NCBI GenBank assembly: GCA_034440575.1
Contig: JAOTOL010001637.1
Location: 2,039,501-2,103,500, forward strand
Direction of reading: 5' to 3'
Length of the DNA: 64,000 bases
DNA from: Imbricaverruca yamaguchii
Lineage: Eukaryota > Arthropoda > Thecostraca > Neoverrucidae
Shown: piece by piece, positions 51,536 through 64,000 of the stretch
Numbering within the stretch: position 1 is the first letter of the stretch
Layout of the letters: each line of letters starts with the position of its first letter
Translations under genes and position numbers: made by a program
The notes under the pieces: generated by a model
Databases searched by the model: none
What the model was told of the DNA's origin: nothing
Seen by the model: only the letters and a program-made list of their open reading frames with translations

Positions 51536-51879
51536 CCCGCCACGCCGAGTGGTATCAAAAATGACGTCATCGCAGGAGCGCGGGAGTTTGTCAATCCCGA
51601 TCCCAAAATTCCGAGATTGGCGAAATGATCCGGGATTGACATCACTAGTGGCCAGAATCTGAGCACCAGTTAATCGGGTTCAAGCACTTCTAAGGCCACA
51701 ACCACCAACGGAACTTCGGTTATGGATGGACCGGAATGGTGCGAGTGGTGTCCGCATTTCAGGAGGGTAGCCGACCGGCGTGGTTCGCACCTCGCCAAGA
51801 GGTCAGGGGCAGAGGCTTCCGTGGGGGTGGGGGTGAGGAGCGGCAGGACTCGGTCCCTCCTCTAGAATCACCCCAGCAT
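51536..51879. other. No recognised feature
   Basis: Unique spacer, GC-rich toward the right. Confidence 0.3.
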
Positions 51880-52025
51880 GGCGTCTCCCAATGAGCGCGA
51901 GGACCTACCACCTCGCCAAGGACCACAAAGACATGCCACCTCTCCCGAGGAGCGCCGTCACATGCCATCTCCCCCGAGGAGGGCCGTCACATGCCACCTC
52001 CCCCGAGGATCGGGAGGACATGGCG
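51880..52025. repeat. ~29-bp imperfect repeats, 3-4 copies
   Basis: GCCGTCACATGCCATCTCCC then CCGAGGAG recurs with changes (CACATGCCACCTCCCCCGAG). Confidence 0.88.
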
Positions 52026-52129
52026 TCTGGGCTGACTCGCCCGGGGCGAAACATCTTCACTAATGGTCTGACAGTGGAGGACCAAGATTGATTCTGACGC
52101 CGGGGCGGGGTTATCAGCGTTCGATCGGC

Positions 52130-52620
52130 AATTAGTGCCGGCCGCCGGCCGGTCCGAGTGACAGCGCCCTCCCTCGGAAAACACAAAACAAACAGTGGCA
52201 CCAGGCCCACTGCAAAATGGCGGCCGCCGCCCGGCCGGCAGGCCCGAAATACGGCCGGCCGCCCGGGGCCGGCGCAGCCGCCAGGCGGTCGGCGGCGCCA
52301 CCGCCGACGGCAGCCCCCTGGGCGGCAGACAGGCCCGCAGTGACCGGCTGCTCAGTTGGCGCGCGACAGACGCCGCGCAGTGCACGGTGCTGTACGGAGG
52401 CGTCACGTATCGAGGCGGCATCTATGCTAATCCGGGAGTGCGCCGGCCCGGCCGCGGCCACGCCGGCCCAGCTGCCGGCTCGCCGATACCAATCGGCAGC
52501 TCTATAAACGCAGATTGGAGCAGCTTTATCTGATTTTCACATCCATCGACCGATAATTGCTGTCCCGGGGATGAGGATAATAGCCGCGGCGCGCCAGTTG
52601 GACCGCGCCACAGTCACAGA
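52130..52620. promoter_or_regulatory. CpG island with GATA and homeodomain-like motifs
   Basis: A GC-rich core (52140-52500) is followed by AT pockets: ATGCTAATCCGGG (about 52425), CTCTATAAACGCAGATTGG (about 52500), GCTTTATCTGATTTTCAC (about 52522) and CCGATAATTGCTG (about 52550). It resembles the other islands in layout. Function inferred. Confidence 0.3.
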
Positions 52621-53618
52621 GGGTCGACCGGCAGAACCAGCAGACCCCCTGTCCCTGGAGGACCAGCATGTGATGCTCGCTGATGCATGCCCTGTGCTAC
52701 GTCAGTAGCAATCGTCTGAGTTGTTCATGTCAAAATATTTTCATAAACAGAGGTAAAGCAAAACATCGCGCGAATCACCCACAACAAATCACCAGGCGGT
52801 CATCTGACTATCCACCTCTTAGGAAGCACTACAAAGGCAGACACCCCAACTAAACCATTGCAACGTGCAAGTTGAGCGGCTTTCTATCCTCCAAGCCGAC
52901 GGCTTCGTTCAGGCGCGAAGGAACGATGACGAAATGTGATCAGATGTTTCTTCTTAACAACATCGTTGCATGGATGTTCAATTGCACTGAATTGTTGAAT
53001 ATGCTAGCTTCCATTTTTCACCTCGTGCGTTGAGTTACAGATTGTTCATCCCTTCGCGCGCCCATTTGACTCCAATCCTCTATTACGACGATACTGCCGA
53101 TGGTTTCACTTCCCATCTCTATTTCCATCCGTTCACCTCTATTGTCCTGCATTCATCGGCCTTTTCATCTGTCCTTCTCGCTCTGTATGCGCATTTCTTG
53201 TTCTCCCTCCCCTCTTTTTGTATCGTTCCTTTCTCTCAGAGCCATCGTGATGGAGTTTGACCCGGAACGAAATCACCACCAATGATGACCACGAGGCAGT
53301 TGAAACAGCTGACTCTAGCAGCCTCCTCAAACCCCGGTTTTCCCGCCTGCAGAGATATTTATCGGGGCAGCTGCCACTGCAGTGTTCCCAGACCGCCTCA
53401 GAGACAGAGGGAGGGAGAGAGAGCGAACATGCCCTATTGACAGTGATCACTGATTGCCACTGACAGGATGCTTGTCTGTGAAGGAAAACGTGCACGAATG
53501 CAGCGGTGATTCTTCACGCACACTGGCATGTGTCGGTGCGCTGGTGGCCGGCGGCGAGAGCGTAGACGGCAGGTTCGACTCCCGGTCGGCGCAGCCGCTG
53601 TAGATGGCCCAGCGGCGG
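52621..53618. other. No recognised gene
   Basis: Unique-looking; a pyrimidine-rich stretch at about 53100-53240 gives overlapping spurious frames. Confidence 0.35.
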
Positions 53619-53725
53619 CGGCATCGGTGGCATGTGCCGGGGACCGGGCCGAGATACCGGCTCGGTGGCGGCGGCATCGGTGGCATGTGCCGGGGACCGG
53701 GCCGAGATGCCGGCTCGGCGGGTGA
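53619..53725. repeat. 53-bp tandem duplication
   Basis: GGCATCGGTGGCATGTGCCG then GGGACCGGGCCGAGATACCG occurs twice with near identity, 53 bp apart. Confidence 0.93.
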
Positions 53726-53996
53726 GGCGGGCGCCCGGGCGGGCCATTTCGGGCCGGCCACCACGTCGTCCGACGCTGGGAACGCTCCTCCATTCAAACC
53801 GCTGCCGACAAATTGTACGCTGGGGTTGGATAAAACGCGGATTAGTCTATCCCGCCGAGATACATGGCTCGATAAGGGCGCAGAAAGAGATGTCGGATAA
53901 GGGAGCAGGTGATGGGACAATCTGCGCCGGCGGCAGATACCATCGGCGGCCTGCACGCCAGCCACCGGCCTGGCGCCGCTGGTGCATTGAGCGCCT
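53726..53996. other. No recognised feature
   Basis: GC-rich spacer between two repeats. Confidence 0.3.
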
Positions 53997-54178
53997 TCCG
54001 CCTGCCCGCTGTGCCTCCGCCTGCCGCCGGCCCGCTGCGCCTCCGCCTGCCGCCGGCCCGCCGCGCCTCCGCCTGCCGCCGGCCCGCCGCCCGCCTGCCG
54101 CCGGGCGCCTCGCCTGCCGCCGGCCCGCCGCGCCTCCGCCTGCCGCCGGCCCGCTGCGCCTCCGCCTGCCGCGCTGAC
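53997..54178. repeat. Minisatellite, ~26-bp GC-rich unit, ~7 copies
   Basis: The unit is CGCCTGCCGCCGGCCCGCTG then CGCCTC, with one shortened unit in the middle. Confidence 0.95.
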
Positions 54179-56962
54179 TGACGCCTGCTACACGGAGACA
54201 AGTGACGCACTCTGGACCACTTGGCTGATGCGGTCTGGAAGCCAGAGTTTGACGGTGATCACGTGGTTGAGAAGTCGGCGAAGATAATAGGTGTTTTACA
54301 GCAGGTCGATGGTCGATCATTGCATACATGGAAGGTGCTTCGCCAAAATAATAGGAGTGGCCGGCAGTTAGCTGCCCCCAAAGTGTGATCTGGCTGATTT
54401 TGATGCCACGGTGGGGTTATCAGGGTGCAATCAGTAGCTAATCACACCTTTAATGGGCCAATCCAGAAGCAGAATTACCAGAAAATCACGCCATGCATGC
54501 TAACCTGGTGTACACCATTGAGTTAATGTTTCAGATTACAAATGGTTGCGAGATGTATTCCACTATCAGCAGATAGGAAGTTCCAATCGTGATTGCGTGT
54601 ATTATTTAATGACAGCTTCTTAACTAAGTGATCAACCGTCTAGTTGACACTGACTTTTTTTCTTTTGGTGGGTGATTTGGATTCTTCTCCGGTGGTCTGG
54701 AAATATCTTAGAAGGCAGTGGGGAAGTGCGCTGACATTTTTACATTTTCAACATATTTTTATCCTTATGTGTCAACTTCCAGAAAACAGTGCGAGCATGA
54801 ATGAGGTTGCATAAACCGCGATGGCATGTTCAAAACTCTCAGGATGCATAGCATATGTCAAAATCATCACAGCAGTCATTTCAGAACTGTCAGGAAATTC
54901 GAGTTTGGTATTCTATACCGGATAAGTTTTGGGTGACCTGTCAATTTTATTGACATTTTCCGGGGTTGTGAGACCGAAATATCTTCCTTCACCTTGCCCA
55001 CGATGGTTGGTGGCGTTTTATAACCACAGAGCCGGCGACCTTACAGTGGATCACCACCGGCGCCAGGGGGTCGAGCACGAACCCAGCCTGCCGCCCTCCT
55101 CAGATCGATTCACTTTTGCAAAGAACAATAACCTGCAATGACCGGACTAAAGCAAACCGTCAGGTTGGAGTCATGTGCACACATTGTCCCCGAGAATCAA
55201 TGGGGTGCAAGCAATAACGAAAAAAGCCGTGGATCCACAGGGTTGATATACTCTGCTGGTCTGTCGGATGCATGGGAAGGCCATGATAGGAAAAATGCGT
55301 AGATATTTTTTTAACCTAACTTGATCAGCATTGGCCTTGCATGGCCTGAACCAGAACGATCGTGAGGCGTTTATTTGTATTGAATGTACGTCAATATTAT
55401 GCAACACTTTGCTTCTGAGAATAGGTCCAATGAAGTACTATTACTTAAAAGTGATTCGGAGAGCCAACGACAATGTGACGAAACATTTAGCTTCCCAGCA
55501 GGTTGTTCTAGCATACGATTTCCATATTCATGCATAAGTGCAATATAACATAAGTCTAAGATATGTCCCATCATCAAAAACATCATTACAATACTGTCTT
55601 TTCAGCGTTACCAGGGAGCTAAATATTCTGTCTTTTTAACCTTAAATTACCTCCAATATAATCTAATCTGTTCGAATCCAGCCTAATCCCATTTAATCTT
55701 ATACCTAAATGATTGCAACCCTATTGCATTACGTCCTCATCTTATTTTATTAATCACCTAAGGTTAATTATCGGTTGAAACTTTCTCACATAGGCCTTCT
55801 CGTGAGTAGCCTTCGCTTCTTTTCGTTTCCTCCGATGCACTATTTTTTAATTCGAGGGGACATCCGGAAGCTCCCTGGGGACAACTTGGATCTTCTATCA
55901 GGATGGTTGGACGTTGGTTAAAACTGTTATACACATCATGCTCATTAGAGAGGTGCTGGAGCCTCTAACATCCGCAGCCAGCATTGCGCATATGCATGAT
56001 TCCTGGTTTAGGAATCGTAGTGAATGATATCATTTCTTTCGAGCATGCATAATCAAGAATACATTGATAACATGCACATTTATTATCAATATTCTGGATG
56101 ATAATGCTTACCGTGCCCACATTGCAGAGCTCTGTACGTCACCAGCAGTCACCATAAGCGAATAATAAGGAAGCGCGCCGCATATTCTCAGGTCACCATT
56201 CCCGCAGGCTCTTCGGACATTCTCCACCCCCAGCTAGAGCCCATAGCCGAGCCTCTCGGGCGGTGCTCGTGCCGTCGCAGTGTGTCGCCGTCCACCACAT
56301 GTGCGAGTGCCATAGCATCACCCATACTGACGTCGACATGTCTCCAGCCAGAAGCAATCAACGCCTCGACCCCCGTGTGGTCCCCAACAGACACGCGGCC
56401 GATCGGGCTGACTACGTGGTCACCATCGCTGTTCAAGAGTCTGTGTCACGAAAAGGTCAGAAACCCGTCCACTTTTCATCAACGCGGATGACAACCACGT
56501 CCCATGATCAATTCAAATGCAACTTGAAGATATATGGATTGTCAAAACACGGCTTAATGTGAAATGAAACACATTGCCATTTCTGTAAGCGTAAAAAAGC
56601 AGCAATTAAAATGCTCCAGTGCTCCAGACTATTTGTGCAGTTGGCAGCTTTAGCCGTTTGTTGCTGTTTCCAATGCGACACCAAATTCAAAATTGCTGGA
56701 CACGAATAACTGAGCGGAAATTTTACTGGAGACTTCAGTTCTTTTCAACTCCGTCACGTCCCGAACTCGCCTCGCGGGTGGTCCGGCACTGTCGGCCGCT
56801 TAAGGTCAGCACGGTCCACTGCTTAAGTACAGCACGGCTCGGCCAGTGTCGACTCGCTGACCGTGAGCCCCGGTACGATATGACGCCAGCCGGACCGCGC
56901 TGACACCGTGTAATGCGGTATTACAATTTCAGATGGAGTGCATCTGAATTGTCGGCGACCGC
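54179..56962. other. No recognised gene
   Basis: Mostly AT-rich unique DNA. A short AATCTAATC/AATCCAGCCTAATCCC low-complexity patch lies at about 55658-55704. No supportable exon. Confidence 0.4.
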
Positions 56963-57372
56963 GAGCAGAAGAGCGCTGGCGGGCGGGAGCTCGCCATCGT
57001 CGGACGTCCCGCTGTCAGAGTCTGACAACCCAGCACGAGTCTGACGACCCAGCACGAGTCTGACGACCCAGCACAGACTGCTCAGAGGAGCACCGACGGG
57101 CGGGAGCTCGCCACCGTCGGACGTCCCGCTGTCAGAGTCTGACGACCCAGCACAGACTGCTCAGAGGAGCGCTGACGGGCGGGAGCTCGCCACCGTCGGA
57201 CGTCCCGCTGTCAGAGTCTGACGACCCAGCACAGTCGACGCCCAGAGTCTGACGACCCAGCACGAGTCTGACGACCCAGCACAGACTGCTCAGAGGAGCG
57301 CTGATGGGCGGGAGCTCGCCACCGTCGGACGTTCTGCTGTCTGTCAAAGTCTGACGACCCAGCATAGACTGC
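56963..57372. repeat. Higher-order minisatellite: 79-bp unit with nested 19-bp repeats
   Basis: A 60-bp block (AGACTGCTCAGAGGAGCGCT, GGGAGCTCGCCACCGTCGGA, GTCCCGCTGTCA) alternates with one to three copies of the 19-mer GAGTCTGACGACCCAGCAC. The number of 19-mers varies between units (3, 1, 1 plus 2, 1). Confidence 0.93.
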
Positions 57373-59340
57373 TTTCGAGTCTGCTGTAATGTCAGGCTGC
57401 CACCAGTATTGAAGCGGTGTAAGGCACGGCAACACTATTCGCATTAATGTGAAGCTAGACAAAGCTCAGTTCGATGTGATGCACATTTGACCAATATATT
57501 TACGATAAGAGAAAAAGCACACACTTTAACCTATGCTAAACTTTACATTCATTTTGCTTTTTTTGTATCACAAACCTAAATACGCCGTGCGCTTCTTACA
57601 GTGACATACAAAGTCAACTTTAACATGAACAAACGAAACGAGTATAATATGCCGTGTTAAATGTACTAAGCTGATGATATTAGTAAAGGGAGCATGTCTT
57701 GGGCTTTACAAATTAAACTACACAATATGACAACTTTCACTGTCACCCATCATCTTAATTTTTTAAAGATAATTTATCGTGTTATAATATTCATGCGCTT
57801 TCTGAGACGTGGCGTCCTGTACTAGCTTATCACCGACCAGACCTGCCACGAAGATAGAGCTAGTACAGGCACGGCCATGATAGGTCCTTGATAGTAAGTG
57901 AGAAGTCTCCCATTACACGTGCTTGAGAAAATAGGATCGATAGCTTTTTCTTGTGTCATTGACCTTGATGTCCACGAGATCATCGGTACTGCGCTGCTAT
58001 ATCGGGGGAGCAACCGCAGATGAATACTCAGGTTATCGGGATGTACTGTTGGTTAGTAGGTATATGATTAGGCATAGATACAAGATGATAAAAGCAATTC
58101 ATAGCTATTAATTGTTTGTAGGAGCACACCAAAGCCATCGCAGCAATTTTCTATCTCCTGCTAAGTTCATATTTTCTTCCTATTAAGCCCCTTTGAGTTA
58201 ATTCGGTTCCCAATATGCTGATTCGTCTGTTAGGATGCGACTTAGTCTGATAATATTAAATGGAAGACCTAAGAGGAGAAAATGCCGGCCTAGGAGGTGA
58301 TAGTCATTCGGTGGTGTGACGTAGTTTGTTTCGCCATTGTGTCGATTTGGTACGGTGGTGTTCATATATTTCTAACTAGTATAACGGAGTTTTGTTCTTG
58401 AGCGCCATATTTGCAGTATTTCCACCAAGACCCTCTACAATGGATTTATTTGCCTTCAGAACTAGCGTGAGAGAATTGTCATCAAGACTCATTAGTTGCG
58501 ACGCTATCTAGCCTCGGTTAATCAGCAGTGTCCTCGACTTCTATATTTGACATCGTATTTCAAGCTTGGAGTGATTTGCATCAATGCCGAGTGTGGTTAG
58601 CCTATGGCTCTGACATGTGGCCCAGACATGACTAACTATGGCTCACAAGACCGCCATGACCCGTCACGCATTCGGCATCATCTGGCTGAGGCTATACACG
58701 AAGGTGTCGGTCCTAAGCCATTTTCCGGAAGCTACCATCAATAATGGCCCATGGCAGAAAACATCAAGTATGCCTTTGATGTGAACATTTGACTGGCTTT
58801 AGAGGTGCACTTTATTGCCTAGGTGAAGATTGAACCAGATATTGGTGTTCATTATGAGGGATACGAGATACGAGAATATGGATGCATAACTGCATCACGG
58901 CAATAGTACTTAAAACCCTTTCATGGGCTTCACGGCTACGCCATGGGTTTACTAGGTCATGCGTGTGGGCCATCCAGACTGCAATGGAAGGAGCGCGAAA
59001 AAAGAAACACTCTTCTAGATTCTCGGTGTCCCAGTAACACTCAACTTGAAGCGTACCCCCGACAAGCATTCAGGCATAGTTCCTAATATGGTGCTTATGA
59101 CTAACAGATGGAGGCACCCGTTATTGTCCTGCCGAGCGGCTCAACGTGGATGTTTTGCATCCGATGGACATTCCACGATCAGACGCTCAGCATGGGCGGC
59201 TGGCATATCAGGCAGCCCCAGATGGCCACGTGCTGCAGAGGGGCCGATCACGTGGCGCGACGCCACGTACTGTCGTCCCCGGCGGCGTGGTAACGGCACC
59301 GGCCCAAACCAACGCCGCCCACTGTGATGCATTATTTATC
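57373..59340. other. No recognised gene
   Basis: Unique AT-rich sequence. Nothing supportable. Confidence 0.4.
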
Positions 59341-59957
59341 GGCAGCGTCGCCGAGCCAGACCTGAACACGGCCGGCTCCGAATGGTGTTCCGAGGGCAGG
59401 AGGTGCTCGGCAGCGTCGCCGAGCCAGACCTGAACACGGCCGGCTCCGAATGGTGTTCCGAGGGCAGGAGGTGCTCGGCAGCGTCGCCGGAGCCAGACCT
59501 GAACACGGCCGGCTCCGAATGGTGTTCCGAGGGCAGGAGGTGCTCGGCAGCGTCGCCGAGCCAGACCTGAACACGGCCGGCTCCGAATGGTGTTCCGAGG
59601 GCAGGAGGTGCTCGGCAGCGTCGCCGAGCCAGACCTGAACACGGCCGGCTCCGAATGGTGTTCCGAGGGCAGGAGGTGCTCGGCAGCGTCGCCGAGCCAG
59701 ACCTGAACACGGCCGGCTCCGAATGGTGTTCCGAGGGCAGGAGGTGCTCGGCAGCGTCGCCGAGCCAGACCTGAACACGGCTGGCTCCGAATGGTGTTCC
59801 GAGGGCAGGAGGTGCTCGGCAGCGTCGCCGAGCCAGACCTGAACACGGCCGGCTCCGAATGGTGTTCCGAGGGCAGGAGGTGCTCGGCAGCGTCGCCGAG
59901 CCAGACCTGAACACGGCCGGCTCCGAATGGTGTTCCGTGTGCAGGAGGTGCTCGGCA
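59341..59957. repeat. Minisatellite, 68-bp unit, 9 copies
   Basis: The unit holds GGCAGCGTCGCCGAGCCAGA, CCTGAACACGGCCGGCTCCG and AATGGTGTTCCGAGGGCAGG. Copies start at 59341 and 59409; the third starts at 59477, with one extra G, so later starts are shifted by one. Copies are almost identical. The minus strand lacks stops in all three frames across the array, giving three overlapping ~214-275 codon frames that I do not accept as genes. Confidence 0.97.
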
Positions 59958-60078
59958 GAGAGCCGCTGCCAGGCAACGGAGCGCTGCTCTGAGCGTCGGC
60001 TCAGTGGAATGTTCAATAAAACATGAATTAATCAATCAATACACAGCTAATCATGCATGCACATGCACCAAACACCTC

Positions 60079-60478
<400 letters not shown>

Positions 60479-60794
60479 GTGGATATGTTGGCGGTGCGTG
60501 AGGTGGGAAGTGTGTTTGTGTAGCCAACATGGTAGAGCAATGAGCAAGTGATGAAATAAACCAGACATACGCCTCGGTATTGTGTCGAAGGCGTTCGAAA
60601 GCAAACTGATGCAACTACAATGAGCTGTGTAATATTTAGTTGAGCAGATTCAAGAATGTCAGGGTGATTGATGACTATCCTTTGCCGGTGAGACCTACGT
60701 GTACATGAAGCGTCCAAAACTTCAATGCTGTGTCGGTTCATGACGCTTGCGTTGCTATAAATGTTCTGCCATGACGAATTGTGACAGATATGGT

Positions 60795-61955
60795 AGACTT
60801 TACAGCCAGGCCATAGCGCGGGTGTGACGGGTCGTGGAGTGGCTTTACAGCCAGATGATGGTGGGTGTGTGATGGGTCATGGTGTTAAGCTATAGTCAGA
60901 TCATGACGGGGGTGAGACCGGTCATGTCAGGTGTCAAGATGCAGCTAGATTATGGCTGGGATGTTACGGGTCATGACGTGACTTACAGCCAGATCATGAC
61001 GGGGTGTGACGGGTCGTGGTGTGACTTACAGCCAGATCATGACGGGGTGTGACGGGTCGTGGTGTGACTTACAGCCAGATCATGACGGGGTGTGACGGGT
61101 CGTGGTGTGACTTACAGCCAGATCATGACGGGGTGTGACGGGTCGTGGTGTGACTTACAGCCAGATCATGACGGGGTGTGACGGGTCGTGGTGTGACTTA
61201 CAGCCAGATCATGACGGGGTGTGACGGGTCGTGGTGTGACTTACAGCCAGATCATGACGGGGTGTGACGGGTCGTGGTGTGACTTACAGCCAGATCATGA
61301 CGGGGTGTGACGGGTCGTGGTGTGACTTACAGCCAGATATGACGGGGTGTGACGGGTCGTGGTGTGACTTACAGCCAGATCATGACGGGGTGTGACGGGT
61401 CGTGGTGTGACTTACAGCCAGATCATGACGGGGTGTGACGGGTCGTGGTGTGACTTACAGCCAGATCATGACGGGGTGTGACGGGTCGTGGTGTGACTTA
61501 CAGCCAGATCATGACGGGGTGTGACGGGTCGTGGTGTGACTTACAGCCAGATCATGGGGTGTGACGGGTCGTGGTGTGACTTACAGCCAGATCATGACGG
61601 GGTGTGACGGGTCGTGGTGTGACTTACAGGATCATGACGGGGTGTGACGGGTCTGGTGTGACTTACAGCCAGATCATGACGGGGTGTGACGGGTCGTGGT
61701 GTGACTTACAGCCAGATCATGACGGGGTGTGACGGGTCGTGGTGTGACTTACAGCCAGGTATGGAGTGTACTAAGCAATATGGGGTGTGACGGGTCGTGG
61801 TGTGACTTACAGCCAGATCATGACGGGGTGTGACGGGTCGTGGTGTGACTTACAGCCAGATCATGACGGGGTGTGACGGGTCGTGGTGTGGTTTGACAGT
61901 CTGGTCATGGCAGGGTGTGACGCGTCATGGTGTGACCTTACAGCCAGGTCGGGAC
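60795..61955. repeat. Minisatellite, 43-bp unit, ~27 copies
   Basis: The unit is TGACTTACAGCCAGATCATG, ACGGGGTGTGACGGGTCGTG, GTG. Units are near-identical between about 60979 and 61740, with deletions in a few (for example about 61335 and 61555). Both edges are degraded, as in an array that is homogenised from the middle. Confidence 0.97.
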
Positions 61956-61989
61956 TGCGGTGTGCCAGTCCAGCGCAGTGACACGAGTC

Positions 61990-62032
61990 ATGACACAGCA
62001 CAGCACAGCACAGCACAGCAGAGCACAGCAGG
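61990..62032. repeat. ACAGC pentanucleotide microsatellite
   Basis: About seven units of CACAG/CACAGC directly after the 43-bp array. Confidence 0.92.
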
Positions 62033-63474
62033 ACCACGGCATGGGCGGTCGGTCCGGTGCGCGGTGGAGGGACACCGGTGAAAACTCGCCATCGCGCTCC
62101 ACGGCTGGCTGACCTCGGCTTCCGCGGTCATCGCCTTCTGGCGGCCGCTGACATCGACACATCGGCCACTTCTTACGGTCCGTGCACAGTTTCCCTTCGT
62201 GCAGACGGGACGGCGAGATCAGCGATGACATCGCAGATGCGGTCGCGCCCGCCCCTATCACTCGCCGCATCTCGGCCTAAAAGTGTGCTGACCCGCGGCC
62301 ACACACCAGCCACGGAGCTGGCCTTCCCGGCTGACCTCTCTCGAGTGGACCGTGTCATACGTCAGAGCCGGCAGAAAGATGTCTTCTAAACAATCGCATT
62401 ATGCAACGGATTAGTGTATGTCATGTCCCTATGGATATATGGCCTGGTAAAACGTACCACATGCTGTGATGTATGTGCTTAAAATACATTTGTCAAAGGT
62501 GTAAAATAGCACCAAGGAATATAAATATCCGTTTACTCTCTTGCTTTCGTAGATTATTAACCAAAGTAGCAATGACTCAGTCCGATAGGAGCCAACAGAT
62601 GAGATGGACTTGTGTAGCAATTAAGTTATCATTAATTAACTCATCATTAACTCATCATAAATTCAATTCAATTTATTCATTTCGTCATTGGATTCAGGAT
62701 ACCTTCAAACGCAATATTTTGAATTATTGAATTGAAGCATACATTTTAAAGTGTAAAGATTGAAGCAAATGTCCAGTTCATAGAGGTCTCTTTGTTGACG
62801 TCGCATCACAAAAGTGTTACATGAAATTGGCATATCAACTCATATGAAGCTTATGAGTAGCTCAACTTGAATTCTGTTAATGTCCTTAACGAGCCATTTT
62901 TGTCAAGGAACATCAATGCAGGCATGAGCCCCACACAATAAACTTAGATTGTTCGGTCAATGAATATTAGGTGAAAAACAGAAGTTGCCACGTTTTGTAA
63001 AGATCTTCACCACGGTTAAGATTGTTAGTGAACCACGCGAATGTGGAGAACCACCAGAGGAATACCCAAAGTGAGACAAAAAAGCTGACCAACACAGAAG
63101 ACGCCATGCTAGCGCTTGACTTCGTCGAGCAGCATCATTGCATCCCCGCTGCAGGGCTTCCACTAATCACGTGACCTACTCTAGGTGTTGGTGAAGTGAT
63201 GCAGTAAGTGATCTCTCGTGACTGCCAGTGTTCCCTGTACAGACTGGCAGTCGTGGCGTTTTTGCATGTCTCACTACGCCTTGTAACATGTGCAGCGAGT
63301 GAGATATGGTCCGGTGTCGGCGCAAGTCGTGGCCCTGTGGTACGAACGCTGTCCAGTCGCGTGTGGCGATATCGCTCAGCTGATGTGACAGACGTGGCGG
63401 GACATGGCCCTGATCTCAGCACGGAGTTCAGATGCGGCTCAGAACGACTGGCTGAGCCGGCCGTCAGCTCACAC
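62033..63474. other. No recognised gene
   Basis: A GC-rich part (62040-62380) has a 110-codon frame on each strand without recognisable motifs. The rest is AT-rich. A small hairpin GACTGCCAGT/ACTGGCAGTC sits at 63220-63252. Confidence 0.35.
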
Positions 63475-64000
63475 GGCGGGATCACAAGGCCAGAGGTCCC
63501 CGTGGCAGTCGGTGTAGCACATGCTACCGGAGGTCCCCACGGCGGGATCACAAGGCCGGAGGTCCCCGTGGCAGTCGGTGCAGCACATGCTACCGGAGGT
63601 CCCCACGGTGGGATCACAAGGCCGGAGGTCCCCGTGGCAGTCGGTGCAGCACATGCTACCGGAGGTCCCCACGGCGGGATCACAAGGTCGGAGGTCCCCG
63701 TGGCAGTCGGTGCAGCACATGCTACCGGAGGTCCCCACGGCGGGATCACAAGGCCGGAGGTCCCCGTGGCAGTCGGTGTAGCACATGTTGCCATAGGTTC
63801 CCATGATCGGATCACAAGGTGTGGGTCCCGATGGCAGCCAGTGTAGCACAGGCAGCCTGATGTCACCATGACAGGACTATAAGACTGGAGGTCCCTGTGG
63901 CGGTCATCGAAGCACAGGTCACCGAAGACCACTGGTACAGTCGCTGCAGGACAGCTTACCAGTGCCTCTGGAGCAGTCACTGCACCACAGCTCACCAGAC
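63475..64000. repeat. Minisatellite, 66-bp unit, ~5.5 good copies, decaying to the window edge
   Basis: The unit is GGCGGGATCACAAGGCCGGA, GGTCCCCGTGGCAGTCGGTG, CAGCACATGCTACCGGAGGT, CCCCAC, in 66-bp register from 63475. Beyond about 63840, diverged copies continue to the last base, so the array probably extends outside. Confidence 0.95.

Noticed and set aside
59208..60035. 275-, 214- and 226-codon minus-strand frames
   Set aside because: All three minus frames are open over the same 68-bp array, which is expected from the unit and not from selection.
63135..63995. 286-codon minus-strand frame at the right edge
   Set aside because: It is explained by the 66-bp array; both strands are open over it.

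Overview
The window looks like nuclear DNA from an invertebrate animal, probably an arthropod-like metazoan. The reasons are tRNA-derived SINEs with internal Pol III boxes, long AT and CA microsatellites, very many minisatellites, short non-autonomous inverted-repeat transposons, GC-rich islands in AT-richer DNA, and no dense open reading frames, operons or ribosome binding sites. The lineage (a crustacean is one possibility) is a guess. Almost every long open frame is a tandem array read through in some frame, or GC-rich DNA with few stops. I do not annotate those as genes.

Only one stretch reads like a genuine coding exon: 11968-12181 on the minus strand. It has an ideal Kozak context, 71 codons and a consensus GTGAGT donor in phase 1. 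Its protein loosely resembles the first coding exon of GATA-1/2/3-class transcription factors, whose first coding exon also ends in phase 1. No zinc-finger exon is visible in the window, so any remainder would lie beyond the low-coordinate end. Several CpG-rich islands (about 20.2, 31.8, 34.0, 35.7, 40.6 and 52.4 kb) hold clusters of GATA, CCAAT, octamer, forkhead and homeodomain-like motifs. They could be regulatory DNA of a developmental gene, but this is inference.

Layout. 1-12.4 kb: minisatellites with unit lengths 30, 28, 51, 77, 15, 18, 17 and 48 bp, a SINE with a clear 13-bp target-site duplication (8140-8328), then the candidate exon. 12.4-31 kb: mostly unique AT-rich DNA with two copies of one interspersed repeat (18.3 and 26.1 kb), a diverged duplication (22.9/24.8 kb), a 54-bp array, a tRNA-like SINE head and a long AT microsatellite. 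31-41 kb: GC islands alternating with a transposon copy (32.6 kb), a small foldback element (38.1 kb) and a 34-bp array. 41-47 kb: a heavily decayed ~21-bp satellite of 2.7 kb, a second type of SINE and two more copies of the 32.6-kb transposon family. 47-64 kb: twin hairpins, a possible decayed coding segment, and arrays of 21, 26, 79, 68, 43 and 66 bp. Between these lies a perfect 100-bp inverted repeat bounded by mirrored CA/TA and TA/TG microsatellites (60.1-60.5 kb).

I see no multi-gene system. The items most worth following up are the candidate GATA-like exon, the giant inverted repeat with its hammerhead-like core motif, the ancient 21-bp satellite with in-phase T-tracts, and the inverted-repeat transposon family with three copies in the window.
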